Assembly (NCBI GenBank): GCA_015060625.1
Contig: SUYC01000009.1
Location: forward strand, 95,651-159,650
Direction of reading: 5' to 3'
Source: Xylanibacter ruminicola
GTDB taxonomy: Bacteria; Bacteroidota; Bacteroidia; Bacteroidales; Bacteroidaceae
DNA: 64,000 nt
The notes under the pieces were generated by a model that saw only the letters and a list, made by a program, of their open reading frames with translations, was not told where the DNA came from and made no database searches. This document shows positions 32,873 to 41,937 of the stretch, one piece after another; the first letter of the stretch is position 1, and each line of letters starts with the position of its first letter. The translations under genes and the position numbers were made by a program.

Positions 32873-34534
32873 ATGCAAAAAAAAGAAATTCTATTACTGT
32901 CAGCAGCTACGCTGATGATGTTTACATCGTGTTCAAAACTTGGCGAATTATCAGCAGATAATTTCACCGTAACACCTAATCCCCTCGAGACTCAGAAAGG
33001 AGCCGTTCCTGCAACTATCAACGGCCATTTCCCCGAGAAGTATATGAAGAAAAAGGCTGTAGTAACAGTCGTGCCCGAACTGCGCTATTCAAATGGTGTG
33101 GTAGAGAAGGGTACCTCTGCCACTTTCCAAGGCGAGAGCGTTCGTGGTAATGACCAGACCATCAACTACAAGATGGGTGGTAACTACACCATGAAAACCA
33201 GTTTTGCCTATGCTGGCGACAACAAGGCAGAGATGTTCCTGACATTTGATGCCCGCATTGGTAACAAAAAGATGGAGGTGCCTGCTGTGAAGGTGGCCGA
33301 TGGCGTTATTGCTACCTCTGAACTCTACAAGCAGACCATTCTGTCGACTCAAGCTGCTGTGGCTCCAGATGCTTATCAGCGTGTAACTAAGAAAAAGTTG
33401 GATGCTAACATCAAGTTCCTTATCCAGCAGGCTAAGTTGCGCAAGAGCGAGCTCAAGAACAATTCGGTTAAGGAGTTCGTACGTATGCTGAAGCAGATTA
33501 ACAACGATCGCGAGAAGCTGAATCTTGACAATATCGAGGTATCGGCTTATGCTTCACCTGATGGAGGTTTTAGCATCAACGATAAGTTGGCTGGCGAGCG
33601 TCAGAAGGTTTCTGAGAAGTACGTTAATCAGGAGCTCAAGAAGATTAAGCTCGATGCCCCTGTTGACGCAAAGTACACCGCTCAGGACTGGGAGGGATTC
33701 CAGGAGCTGGTTAAGGCTAGCAATATTCAGGATAAAGAGGTTATTCTGCGTGTGCTCTCTATGTATAAGGATCCACAGGAGCGCGAGCAGCAGATTAAAA
33801 ATATCTCTACTGCATTCCGCGAGTTGGCTGATGGCGTACTGCCAGAACTGCGTCGTGCTCGTCTCACCATCAACTATGAGACTATCGGACGCAGCGACGA
33901 GCAGATTCAGGAGCAGCTCCAGAGCGATGCTACTAAGCTGAGCATCGAGGAGATCTTGTATGGTGCTACTCTGAAGAATACTCTCGATGAGAAGAAGCAG
34001 GTTTACATGACAGCTGCTAAGGTTTATCCTAACGACTATCGTGCTTACAACAACCTGGCTACTGTCGAATACCAGCAGGGTAACTACGAGACAGCCAAGC
34101 AGTATCTGGAGAAGGCTAAGAATGTGCCCGAGGCTAATGCAAACCTTGGCTTGCTGGCCCTGAAGGATGGCGACGTTGCTACCGCTGAGCGCTATATTGC
34201 TGCTGCTACCGGTGCTAACGGTCTGGCTGAGATTATGGGTAATCTGAATCTTGCTAAGGGTAACTACGCACAGGCTGAGGAGAACTTCTCTGAGAATTAC
34301 TCTAACAGCGCTATGTTGGCTCAGATTCTGAACCATGATTATGTATCGGCTGCCGTTACACAGAAATATATTCAGAACCCTGATGCAGTAACTGCTTATC
34401 TGAAGGCACTGATGAGTGCTCGCATGGGTAACAATGCTGATGCTGCCGAGGCTTTGAAGGAGGCCATCAAGATGGATCCTGCTTTTGCTAAGTATGCAGC
34501 TAACGATATTGAACTGAAGAATATTGAAAAATAA
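32873..34534 (+). CDS. TPR-containing lipoprotein with OmpA-like region
   Basis: 553 residues from the ATG at 32873, after the tRNA. The signal ends with a lipobox (AATLMMFTSCSKLGELS). A beta-rich region follows, then an OmpA-like segment near 215-260 (LDNIEVSAYASPDGGFSIND, then KLAGERQKVSEKYV). The C-terminal part has TPR repeats (DYRAYNNLATVEYQQGNYET; NANLGLLALKDGDVATAERY). It probably sits in the cell envelope and may contact peptidoglycan through the OmpA-like part. The next gene follows after 3 bp. Confidence 0.8.
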   Translation: MQKKEILLLSAATLMMFTSCSKLGELSADNFTVTPNPLETQKGAVPATINGHFPEKYMKKKAVVTVVPELRYSNGVVEKGTSATFQGESVRGNDQTINYKMGGNYTMKTSFAYAGDNKAEMFLTFDARIGNKKMEVPAVKVADGVIATSELYKQTILSTQAAVAPDAYQRVTKKKLDANIKFLIQQAKLRKSELKNNSVKEFVRMLKQINNDREKLNLDNIEVSAYASPDGGFSINDKLAGERQKVSEKYVNQELKKIKLDAPVDAKYTAQDWEGFQELVKASNIQDKEVILRVLSMYKDPQEREQQIKNISTAFRELADGVLPELRRARLTINYETIGRSDEQIQEQLQSDATKLSIEEILYGATLKNTLDEKKQVYMTAAKVYPNDYRAYNNLATVEYQQGNYETAKQYLEKAKNVPEANANLGLLALKDGDVATAERYIAAATGANGLAEIMGNLNLAKGNYAQAEENFSENYSNSAMLAQILNHDYVSAAVTQKYIQNPDAVTAYLKALMSARMGNNADAAEALKEAIKMDPAFAKYAANDIELKNIEK

Positions 34535-34537
34535 AAG

Positions 34538-35539
34538 ATGAAAAAGACGTTTCTCCTTGCTCTTGTAGCAGCGTTCTTGTTGTGTTCTTGTGGCGATGGC
34601 CAGAAGAAGTTTAAGATAGAGGGCAGCTTTAAGGGTTTTAATCAGGGAGAACTCTACATCTATGCGCTGAATGGCGCCCAAAAACTTGATACCATCGGAG
34701 TGAGTAGGGGTGAGTTTACCTACAAGGCCGACATCACCGAACCTACTACACTCGTCGTGGTATTCCCAAACTTCTCCGAGATTCCTGTTTTTGCTGAGCC
34801 TGGTGTTACCATCACTATGGAGGGTGACGCTGTGCATCTGAAGGAAACAGAGGTAAAGGGAACCAATATTAATAAGGAAATGACGGCATTCCGCCTGAAA
34901 ACCAGCGCGATGATGCCTCCAGGTGTGAAAGGCACAGCTACGCAGTATATTTACGAGCGTCCAGAATCCCCCATCTGTGCCTATCTGCTTACCAAGTATT
35001 TTGTGATGGTGCCCAATCCTGATTATGATAATATTCAGAAATTGGGCAAAATGATTATGAAGGCTCAGCCTGATAATCAGCAAGTAGCCGATCTCTTGAA
35101 GAGGTTGGGGGCCTTGCGTGCCGTCAAGAAGGGAGGGCATTTGCCTACATTCTCTGCTAAGGGCTTGAAAGGTGAGATGGTATCGTCGACCGACTTAAAT
35201 GCCAAGGTGAATGTGATTAGTCTCTGGGCTTCATGGAACTACGAGAGTATGAGCATTCAGGGCTTGTTGGCACGTATGCAACGCGAACATCCAGGCCAGC
35301 TAAAGGTTGTAAGCATCAGCGTGGATGGTAGTGTAAAGGACTGTCGGCATATCGTTGATCGCGATTCCGTTAAATGGAGTACCGTTTGCGATGGACGCAT
35401 GTGGGAATCGCCTGTCTTACAACAATTAGGCATGACTTATCTGCCTGATAACATAGTCATCGATAATCAGGGCAAGATAGTGGCGCGCACGCTAAACTAT
35501 CAGGACCTAACCAATAAATTACAGGAATTAATCAAATAA
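34538..35539 (+). CDS. Thioredoxin-like lipoprotein without the CxxC active site
   Basis: 333 residues. Lipobox LLALVAAFLLCSCGDGQKK. The N-terminal beta domain is DUF4369-like (FKIEGSFKGFNQGELYIYAL). The C-terminal domain has a thioredoxin fold (VNVISLWASWNYESM; VVSISVDGSVKDC; LGMTYLPDNIVIDNQGKIV). Where an active site of the form WCxxC is expected, at about residues 232-238, there is SWNYESM. It probably cannot act as a thiol oxidoreductase. It follows the TPR lipoprotein by 3 bp and ends 3 bp before yifB. Confidence 0.8.
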   Translation: MKKTFLLALVAAFLLCSCGDGQKKFKIEGSFKGFNQGELYIYALNGAQKLDTIGVSRGEFTYKADITEPTTLVVVFPNFSEIPVFAEPGVTITMEGDAVHLKETEVKGTNINKEMTAFRLKTSAMMPPGVKGTATQYIYERPESPICAYLLTKYFVMVPNPDYDNIQKLGKMIMKAQPDNQQVADLLKRLGALRAVKKGGHLPTFSAKGLKGEMVSSTDLNAKVNVISLWASWNYESMSIQGLLARMQREHPGQLKVVSISVDGSVKDCRHIVDRDSVKWSTVCDGRMWESPVLQQLGMTYLPDNIVIDNQGKIVARTLNYQDLTNKLQELIK

Positions 35540-35542
35540 ACA

Positions 35543-37084
35543 ATGCTAGTAAAAACCTATAGTGCAGCTGTTACCGCACTCGAAGCAACCACCATAACCA
35601 TCGAGGTTAATTTGACAAGAGGTACTTCTTTTCACTTGTCGGGCTTGGCCGACACAGCAGTCAAAGAGAGTTACGACCGAATTCGCGCTGCAATCGAGAA
35701 TATCGGTTATAAATCCCCAACAGCCGATTTGACGATTAATATGAGTCCTGCCGATATCCGTAAAGAGGGTAGTGGTTACGACTTGCCATTGGCCATCGGT
35801 ATTTTGGCAGCTTACAGTAAGGTGTCAGAAGATGCGCTAAAGGATTATATGATGGTTGGCGAGTTGGGCTTGGATGGAAAGTTGAAACCTGTAAGTGGTG
35901 TGTTGTCGGTTGCTATCCGTGCACGTAAAGAGAAGTTTAAGGGACTGATTGTGCCCAAGGAGAATGTGCGTGAGGCAGCAGTCGTAAACCAACTTGAAGT
36001 GTATGGCATGGAAAATATTGCCGATGTGATCGGCTTTTTGAATGGTGCCGAGAACTATGAACCAACTTTCGTAGATACGCGTAAAGAGTTTTACGACCAC
36101 CAGTATGCTTTTGATCTCGACTTTGCTGATGTACGAGGTCAGGAGAGTGTAAAGCGTGCTTTGGAGGTGGCTGCTGCTGGTGGCCATAACGTCATATTGA
36201 TTGGTCCTCCGGGTAGCGGAAAATCAATGATGGCAAAGCGTTTGCCAAGTATTTTACCGCCGTTATCGCTGGCCGAGAGTCTCGAAACCACTCAGATACA
36301 CTCTGTGGCAGGCATTCTGCCCAGTGGTACTTCGCTTATATCGCAGCGCCCTTTCCGCAGTCCGCATCATACGATATCTCAGGTGGCTATGACGGGTGGA
36401 ACGCAGAAGGCTCAGCCTGGTGAGGTGAGTCTGGCTCATAATGGGGTGCTTTTTTGCGATGAATTGCCTGAATTTAGTCGTGCAACCCTTGAGGTGTTGC
36501 GCCAACCATTGGAGGATAGAAAAATAACTATCAGTCGCGCTAAATATACCATCGAGTATCCTTGCTCATTTATGTTTGTGGCTTCGATGAATCCATGTCC
36601 TTGTGGTTATTATGGCGATCCTACCCATCATTGCGTGTGCACACCAGGACAGATTCAGCGTTATATGAATCGCATTTCTGGTCCGCTTCTTGATAGAATG
36701 GACTTGCATATCGAGGTTCCAGTAGTGCCTTTCAACCAGTTGTCGCAGATGCAGCAGGGCGAATCCAGTGAGGTAATCCGAACTCGTGTAATAGCCGCCC
36801 GTAAGCGACAGGAAGAACGTTTTAAGGCATTTAAGGGCGTATATTGTAACGCACAGATGTCGGAGCGTATGATTCATCAGTTCTGCGAACCCGATGAGGA
36901 TAGTTTGAATATGCTGCGCTTAGCGATGGAACGCTTGCACCTTAGTGCACGTGCTTATAATCGCATTCTTAAGGTGGCTCGTACCATTGCCGATCTGGAA
37001 GGAGAGGAGCACGTTCTGAGTCATCATATAGCCGAGGCAATCGGTTATCGCAATCTGGACCGTAGCGATTGGTGTGAACGTTAA
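35543..37084 (+). CDS. YifB-family Mg-chelatase-like AAA ATPase
   Basis: 513 residues. The N-terminal domain resembles Lon protease/ChlI (LVKTYSAAVTALEATTITI). The AAA core has Walker A GPPGSGKSMMAKRLPSIL near residue 220 and Walker B LFCDELPEFSRATLEVL. The C-terminal part includes a four-cysteine region (NPCPCGYYGDPTHHCVCTPG). Related ComM acts in branch migration during transformation. It is in line with the two lipoprotein genes but functionally separate. Confidence 0.9.
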   Translation: MLVKTYSAAVTALEATTITIEVNLTRGTSFHLSGLADTAVKESYDRIRAAIENIGYKSPTADLTINMSPADIRKEGSGYDLPLAIGILAAYSKVSEDALKDYMMVGELGLDGKLKPVSGVLSVAIRARKEKFKGLIVPKENVREAAVVNQLEVYGMENIADVIGFLNGAENYEPTFVDTRKEFYDHQYAFDLDFADVRGQESVKRALEVAAAGGHNVILIGPPGSGKSMMAKRLPSILPPLSLAESLETTQIHSVAGILPSGTSLISQRPFRSPHHTISQVAMTGGTQKAQPGEVSLAHNGVLFCDELPEFSRATLEVLRQPLEDRKITISRAKYTIEYPCSFMFVASMNPCPCGYYGDPTHHCVCTPGQIQRYMNRISGPLLDRMDLHIEVPVVPFNQLSQMQQGESSEVIRTRVIAARKRQEERFKAFKGVYCNAQMSERMIHQFCEPDEDSLNMLRLAMERLHLSARAYNRILKVARTIADLEGEEHVLSHHIAEAIGYRNLDRSDWCER

Positions 37085-37114
37085 TAGCGAGGTTTATAAA
37101 AACGAATATAGCTT

Positions 37115-37531
37115 ATGGAAACTAAGAATTACGAACAACTGCTGATAGAGCACAGCATCAAGCCCACAGCCAACCGCATTACTGTGGTGAAGGCGCTCGA
37201 AGCTTCTATACTGCCACAGTCGATGGCCGAGTTGGAGCGAAGAATAGATACCATCGATAAATCGGGTATCTTCCGTACGTTGCAGCTTTTTCGCGAGCAC
37301 CATTTGGTGCATGCCATTGATGGGGCTGTGGATGGTCTGCGTTTTGAACTCTGTCATAGTCATCATGATGACCACGATGATGATGTACATCCCCACTTCT
37401 ACTGCGAGCAATGTCAGCAGACCTATTGTCTGGATGGTGTTGTGATGCCAGAGGTAGAATTGCCTGAGGGTTTTGAGGCCCATTCGTCTAATTATGTTTT
37501 TAAAGGTACTTGTCCACACTGTAAGAAATGA
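37115..37531 (+). CDS. Fur-family transcriptional repressor
   Basis: 138 residues. Winged helix in the N-terminal half (LLIEHSIKPTANRITVVKAL; DKSGIFRTLQLFREHHLVHA). The His/Asp-rich stretch CHSHHDDHDDDVHPHFYC forms the usual metal site. The structural zinc site has CEQCQQTYC and CPHCKK. Iron, zinc or peroxide sensing cannot be separated by eye. Start 30 bp after yifB; the stop overlaps the HAD gene (ATGA). Confidence 0.9.
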   Translation: METKNYEQLLIEHSIKPTANRITVVKALEASILPQSMAELERRIDTIDKSGIFRTLQLFREHHLVHAIDGAVDGLRFELCHSHHDDHDDDVHPHFYCEQCQQTYCLDGVVMPEVELPEGFEAHSSNYVFKGTCPHCKK

Positions 37532-38220
37532 AGATTGATGTTAGAAACCTTCGTGTGATAGCTTTCGACGCTGACGACACTTTATGGGATTGTCAGAGCC
37601 ATTTTGAGGAAGTAGAGCAGCATCTCTACGAGCTCATAGCACCCTATTGCTCAGATCCTGCCCATGAGCTGTTTGTGACAGAATCGGGGAACATGGCCGA
37701 CTTGGGCTATGGTTGCAAGGCTTTCACTATTTCTATTATTGAAACAGCGCTCAGAGTCGGCGGTGCGCATTTGTCTCATACTCAACTGGCTGATTTGTTG
37801 GCTCATAGCAAACAGTTGTTGCATCTGCCTGCAACACCCTTGCCTGGGGTTGAAGACACATTGCAACGTCTGCAAGCCTATCCATACCGTCTTGTGGTGT
37901 TTACCAAAGGCGAGTTGCAGGACCAAGAGAATAAATTGTATCGCAGTCATCTCGATAAGTATTTCTCGCATGTAGAAATCACCAGCAATAAAACAGAGAC
38001 AGAGTTTTCGCAGCTATGTGAACGTCTGGAGGTTCAGCCATCGCAGTTCCTCATGGTGGGAAACTCGCTTAAAAGCGATATTGCTCCTGCGCTTCATATC
38101 GGCGCATGGGCTATACATATCCCTTTCCACGTAACCTGGCAGTTAGAACATTCTGAGGATATTGAGCATCCGCGACTTACAAAAATAACCCATTTCAACG
38201 AAATATTGAAACTATTATGA
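37528..38220 (+). CDS. HAD-family hydrolase
   Basis: 230 residues. HAD motif I is VIAFDADDTLWDCQSH, motif II VVFTKGELQDQ, motif IV LMVGNSLKSDIAPALHIG, with a helical cap in between. The substrate is unknown, but small phosphoesters such as nucleotides or phosphoglycolate are typical. It overlaps the upstream Fur gene and the downstream thioesterase, 4 bp each. Confidence 0.88.
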   Translation: MKIDVRNLRVIAFDADDTLWDCQSHFEEVEQHLYELIAPYCSDPAHELFVTESGNMADLGYGCKAFTISIIETALRVGGAHLSHTQLADLLAHSKQLLHLPATPLPGVEDTLQRLQAYPYRLVVFTKGELQDQENKLYRSHLDKYFSHVEITSNKTETEFSQLCERLEVQPSQFLMVGNSLKSDIAPALHIGAWAIHIPFHVTWQLEHSEDIEHPRLTKITHFNEILKLL

Positions 38221-38615
38221 CTCCTATTTTCGAAACCCGTATGGAAGTGCGCGATTACGAGTGCGATATCGAAGGTATCGTTAACAATGCCAATTATCTG
38301 CACTACGCCGAGCATACCCGCCATTTGTTTCTTCGCAGCCTGGGCGTTAGCTTTGCTGCGTTGCATGAACTGGGCATCGATGCCGTTGTGGCTCGAATGA
38401 ACTTGCAGTATAAAACGCCGCTCCGTTGTGATGACGAGTTTATTTCGCGCCTCTCGCTTACCAAGGAGGGCATCAAATATGTGTTCCATCAGGCCATTTA
38501 TCGCGCTAGTGATGAAAAATTGGCATGGAAGGGTGATATTGAATTGGTATGCTTGGTTAACGGTCGTCTGGCCAATAGTCCTGAGTATGACGAGGCTTTC
38601 AAAGACTTTATTTGA
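38217..38615 (+). CDS. 4HBT-family acyl-CoA thioesterase
   Basis: 132 residues, hotdog fold. The motif ETRMEVRDYECDIEGIVNNA followed by NYLHYAEHTRHLFL matches YbgC/FadM-like thioesterases; the Asp in DIEGIVNN is the expected catalytic position. The acyl substrate is unknown. It overlaps the HAD gene by 4 bp and is followed 4 bp later by a GH16 gene. Confidence 0.88.
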   Translation: MTPIFETRMEVRDYECDIEGIVNNANYLHYAEHTRHLFLRSLGVSFAALHELGIDAVVARMNLQYKTPLRCDDEFISRLSLTKEGIKYVFHQAIYRASDEKLAWKGDIELVCLVNGRLANSPEYDEAFKDFI

Positions 38616-38619
38616 TCGT

Positions 38620-39417
38620 ATGAGAAAGTTTTTGCTCTCGTCGTTGCTGCTTGGATTAGCTGCAGTGCCCTCTCTGGCACAGGAATATAAGCTTGTTTTT
38701 GCCGATGAATTCGATGGAAATGGGCGACCTGACAGTACCATCTGGGGCTACGAACAAGGTTTTGTACGTAACCACGAAGCCCAATGGTATCAGTCGGATA
38801 ATGCCTATCTGCATCATGGTATGCTGGTTATCGAAGCGCGTAAGGAAACAAGTCGTGAGGGTATTCCTTATACTTCTGCCAGTTTGAATACTAAGGGAAA
38901 GTATAGTTTTCTGTATGGTAGATTGGAGGTTTGTGCACGCATTCCAACTGCTGGAGGTGCCTGGCCTGCTATCTGGACCTTGGGTAACGATATGCCTTGG
39001 CCCTCGTGTGGTGAGATTGATTTGATGGAGTACTATCGTATCAATGGTGTGCCTCATATCTTAGCCAATGCTTGCTGGGGGAATGATCAGCCTTACAAGG
39101 CTGTTTGGAATAGTAAGAAGATTGTTTTTACGCATTTCATCGAGAAAGATGCGGCATGGACACAGCACTTTCATGTATGGCGTATGGATTGGGACGAAAC
39201 TGCAATCCGACTGTTTCTAGATGATGAGCTACTGAACGAGATTCCGCTATGTATCACCAAGAATGGCTTTATCGGACAGTATACGAATCCATTTACCCGC
39301 CCGCAGTATATCCTGCTTAACTTGGCGCTTGGTGGTGATAACGGCGGTACTATTGATGATGCAGCCTTCCCGATGCGTTATGAAATAGATTACGTTCGCG
39401 TGTACCAGAAAAAGTAA
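38620..39417 (+). CDS. Glycoside hydrolase family 16, secreted
   Basis: 265 residues from the ATG at 38620. A signal peptide (about 1-21, LLSSLLLGLAAVPSLAQ) precedes a GH16 domain. The catalytic motif EIDLMEYY is at the expected place (after PWPSCGEIDLMEYY), with nucleophile and acid/base Glu both present. The N-terminal motif LVFADEFDGNGRPDSTIWGY is usual. GH16 enzymes cut beta-1,3 or mixed-linkage glucans, porphyran or similar. No susC/susD pair lies nearby. Confidence 0.9.
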   Translation: MRKFLLSSLLLGLAAVPSLAQEYKLVFADEFDGNGRPDSTIWGYEQGFVRNHEAQWYQSDNAYLHHGMLVIEARKETSREGIPYTSASLNTKGKYSFLYGRLEVCARIPTAGGAWPAIWTLGNDMPWPSCGEIDLMEYYRINGVPHILANACWGNDQPYKAVWNSKKIVFTHFIEKDAAWTQHFHVWRMDWDETAIRLFLDDELLNEIPLCITKNGFIGQYTNPFTRPQYILLNLALGGDNGGTIDDAAFPMRYEIDYVRVYQKK

Positions 39418-39435
39418 CCCTATATCGGTTTGCCT

Positions 39436-40242
39436 ATGAATATAGAGGATAAGATTACTGAACAACCTTCGCACTACGACCATCTGGAAGATATGGAGGT
39501 GGGCGAGCTGCTTCGAGCAATGAATCAAGAGGATATGTCGGTAGCCAAGGCTGTAGAGCGTGCGCTACCGCAGGTAGAAGCATTAGTAAAAGCCATTGAA
39601 CCACGCATGAAGCGAGGTGGACGTGTGTTTTATGTAGGCGCAGGTACCAGCGGTCGTTTAGGAGTGCTGGATGCCAGCGAACTGCCGCCAACCTTTGGCG
39701 TGCAGCCCGATTGGGTGATAGGTGTTATTGCTGGAGGCGATGTAGCCTTGAAACGGGCTGTTGAGCATGCTGAGGACGATGCCGAGCAGGGTTGGAAGGA
39801 CTTAGAGTACTATCTTCCTACAGCCGACGACTGTGTGATTGGTATTGCAGCATCGGGCACCACACCCTACGTGATTGGCGCTATAGAGCATGCACGCAAG
39901 CTGGGCTTGCTAACGGGGTGTATGACCAGTAATCCTCATACACCGCTTGCTGCTGCCGCGGAATACTCCATTGAAACGATAGTTGGTCCTGAGTTTGTAA
40001 CGGGCTCCAGCCGTATGAAGAGCGGTACGGCACAGAAAATGGTACTGAACATGATCTCGACGGCGCTGATGATTCGTATGGGGCGAGTGAAAGGTAATCG
40101 CATGGTGAAGATGCAACTCACCAACGAGAAACTCATAGATCGTGGCACGCGCATGATTCAAGAGTCGTTAGGAATCCCATACGACGAAGCCCGTCAGCGT
40201 TTACTCGAAGCCGGTAGTGTTGATAAGGTTGTCTTGTTGTAA
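39436..40242 (+). CDS. murQ: N-acetylmuramic acid 6-phosphate etherase
   Basis: 268 residues from the ATG at 39436. The SIS domain has RVFYVGAGTSGRLGVLDASE, LPPTFGVQPDWV and GIAASGTTPYVIGAIEHARK. The characteristic GPEFVTGSSRMKSGTAQKMV is present. It cuts MurNAc-6-P to GlcNAc-6-P and lactate in cell-wall recycling. Its last 42 bp overlap the 3' end of the radical SAM gene on the other strand. Confidence 0.95.
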   Translation: MNIEDKITEQPSHYDHLEDMEVGELLRAMNQEDMSVAKAVERALPQVEALVKAIEPRMKRGGRVFYVGAGTSGRLGVLDASELPPTFGVQPDWVIGVIAGGDVALKRAVEHAEDDAEQGWKDLEYYLPTADDCVIGIAASGTTPYVIGAIEHARKLGLLTGCMTSNPHTPLAAAAEYSIETIVGPEFVTGSSRMKSGTAQKMVLNMISTALMIRMGRVKGNRMVKMQLTNEKLIDRGTRMIQESLGIPYDEARQRLLEAGSVDKVVLL

Positions 40243-41307
40243 TCGTTTTAAGTGACAAAACAGCAGATGCCCGTTAGCATCGCGTAGGTGCATGCCGTTG
40301 CCCTGACAATAACGGAAGTATTTGCAATCGGCACATTCGTCCTTACGCATCCAATCGCGTTGGCGATAGGGTGCGTATTTGTTTTCCCACACTTCCATAA
40401 AATCGTCCTCATAGATGTTGCCCTGCTTGTAGTCGGCACGGATGCTGGCACATGCGGCTATTGAGCCATCGGCCATCACCGAACCAACAGTAACACCAGC
40501 TTGACAAGCAAAGAAACGGCTACGAGCCTCGCCCTCATAGTTACCCAGAAAGCCCTCGCAACCATAATCGGCCATGATTCTGCCTTCTTTACGAGTAGTG
40601 CGAATAAACTCAAATACACCACGAAACTCCTCGTTTGTGAGCTTCATCATGGGGTCGTTGGCTGCGCGACCAACAGGAAAAACGGTAAACAATCGCCAGC
40701 GCTTTACACCCTTTGAAATGAGGAACTCCTTGATGTTGTTTAGTTGGGTGTAGTTACGATGGTTTACGCATGTTACGATATCGAACACAACCCCTTTGGT
40801 GGCTACCAGCATATCGATGGCATTGCTCACCATCTGAAAGCTTTGTGCGTTGCCACGCATCCAGTTGTGATTATCCTCTAAGCCATCCAGACTGATAGCC
40901 ATCGAGTGGATACCCGCACGTAGTAGATTCTGCCAGCGCTGGGGCGTAAGATGCAGCGCATTAGTTACCATTCCCCATGGGAATCCTTTGTCGTAAATTG
41001 CACGTCCGCACTCCTCGATATCCTGTCGCATCAGTGGTTCTCCACCCGAAATAATCACAAACACCTGGTGTGGATTGGTTTTCTGGGCGATGCTATCAAG
41101 TACACGCAAAAAGTCGTCTTTGGGCATATCTTTGCTTTCCGACTTCATCTTACAGTCACTGCCACAGTGGCGGCACTTTAGGTCGCAACGCAATGTACAC
41201 TCCCAAAACAGTTGTTTCAGGGGATGTTCCTTGCGTACCATTTCTTCCTTCTGTCGCCAGAGTTCTAAGGCAAGTTTTTTGCGGAGTGTGAGGGGAGTGG
41301 GCTTCAT
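40201..41307 (-). CDS. Radical SAM/SPASM enzyme, rSAM-lipoprotein type
   Basis: 368 residues. The 4Fe-4S cluster motif CDLKCRHC lies at Cys41, Cys45 and Cys48. SAM-binding features include VIISGGEPLMRQDIEE. A SPASM-type tail carries further cysteines (GYEGEARS.. FACQAG, ACAS, CADCKYFRYC, FCH). From memory the family fits TIGR04133, a radical SAM enzyme that occurs next to a lipoprotein. Here it directly follows that lipoprotein gene and overlaps it by one base (TAATG), so the two are coupled. The modified substrate and the chemistry are not established. Confidence 0.85.
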   Translation of the reverse strand: MKPTPLTLRKKLALELWRQKEEMVRKEHPLKQLFWECTLRCDLKCRHCGSDCKMKSESKDMPKDDFLRVLDSIAQKTNPHQVFVIISGGEPLMRQDIEECGRAIYDKGFPWGMVTNALHLTPQRWQNLLRAGIHSMAISLDGLEDNHNWMRGNAQSFQMVSNAIDMLVATKGVVFDIVTCVNHRNYTQLNNIKEFLISKGVKRWRLFTVFPVGRAANDPMMKLTNEEFRGVFEFIRTTRKEGRIMADYGCEGFLGNYEGEARSRFFACQAGVTVGSVMADGSIAACASIRADYKQGNIYEDDFMEVWENKYAPYRQRDWMRKDECADCKYFRYCQGNGMHLRDANGHLLFCHLKRLQQDNLINTTGFE

Positions 41308-41789
41308 TACTTCTTCTTCAGTTTAATATCCTGTTTGATGGTGAATGTGCCGCTATCCCATGTACCAGTACCTTCTTTTATAAGTTGGGCATCGTTATAC
41401 TTTATATCAATAGTGTCGTTCTGATAGGCACCATTGGCTTCGCCATCCACGTCCTCAACCATCAGCTTGATTTCATTATTACGCGGGAACCCTTTCAGCG
41501 TAACATCATAGTGTCCAGCGGCATCTGTCATCACGGAATCAATGCCAAACACCGTTTTCTTGCCTTCGTAGTTAATCACATTCTTCAGCGAGGTCTTGAT
41601 GCCTTGTACAGCCTCGTTGTTGTCGTTGGTTACTGTCCCCGATATTTTATATTCGGCTGAAGGAACACCATACATGAGTACCGGTGTGCCATACATCTCT
41701 AAGGAATTCTCCGATGAGCAACCATAGCCTAACAGCGACAACAGAGCTGTGAGGATGGAGTTATACCAGCGATTGATTCTTACTTTCAT
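41307..41789 (-). CDS. Radical SAM-associated putative lipoprotein
   Basis: 160 residues. The start has a twin of basic residues (MKVRINRWYNSILTALLSLL) and a lipobox-like LLGYGC with Cys24. Two short MYG motifs follow, MYGTP at about 32-36 and MYGVP at about 39-43. A carboxypeptidase-regulatory-like beta sandwich covers the rest (AEYKISGTVTNDNNEAVQGI; DAAGHYDVTLKGFPRNNEI). It fits the lipoprotein partner family (TIGR04134, from memory) of the radical SAM gene next door. It may be the substrate, perhaps modified near the MYG motifs, but this is inference. Confidence 0.8.
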   Translation of the reverse strand: MKVRINRWYNSILTALLSLLGYGCSSENSLEMYGTPVLMYGVPSAEYKISGTVTNDNNEAVQGIKTSLKNVINYEGKKTVFGIDSVMTDAAGHYDVTLKGFPRNNEIKLMVEDVDGEANGAYQNDTIDIKYNDAQLIKEGTGTWDSGTFTIKQDIKLKKK

Positions 41790-41897
41790 TGTTCGATTCT
41801 ATTTAAAAATGGATACAAAAGAATGAGTATTTTCTTAAATAACATGAACAAACAGAAAAACTTGCATTAAGAATTGCTTATTTAACGAATTTTTGTA

Positions 41898-41905
41898 TAA
41901 TTTTG
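41898..41905 (+). promoter_or_regulatory. Promoter -7 element of the DMT transporter gene
   Basis: TAATTTTG followed by CAGCC, 32 bp before the ATG at 41938. It lies inside the longer frame and argues for the inner start. Confidence 0.55.
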
Positions 41906-41937
41906 CAGCCGATATAAAAAATAGGTGTGTACTAAGC

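Noticed and set aside
33554..35140. A 528-codon open frame on the minus strand
   Set aside because: It lies opposite two well-supported lipoprotein genes and runs across both and their junction. Its translation shows no domain. It is a mirror frame caused by codon use.
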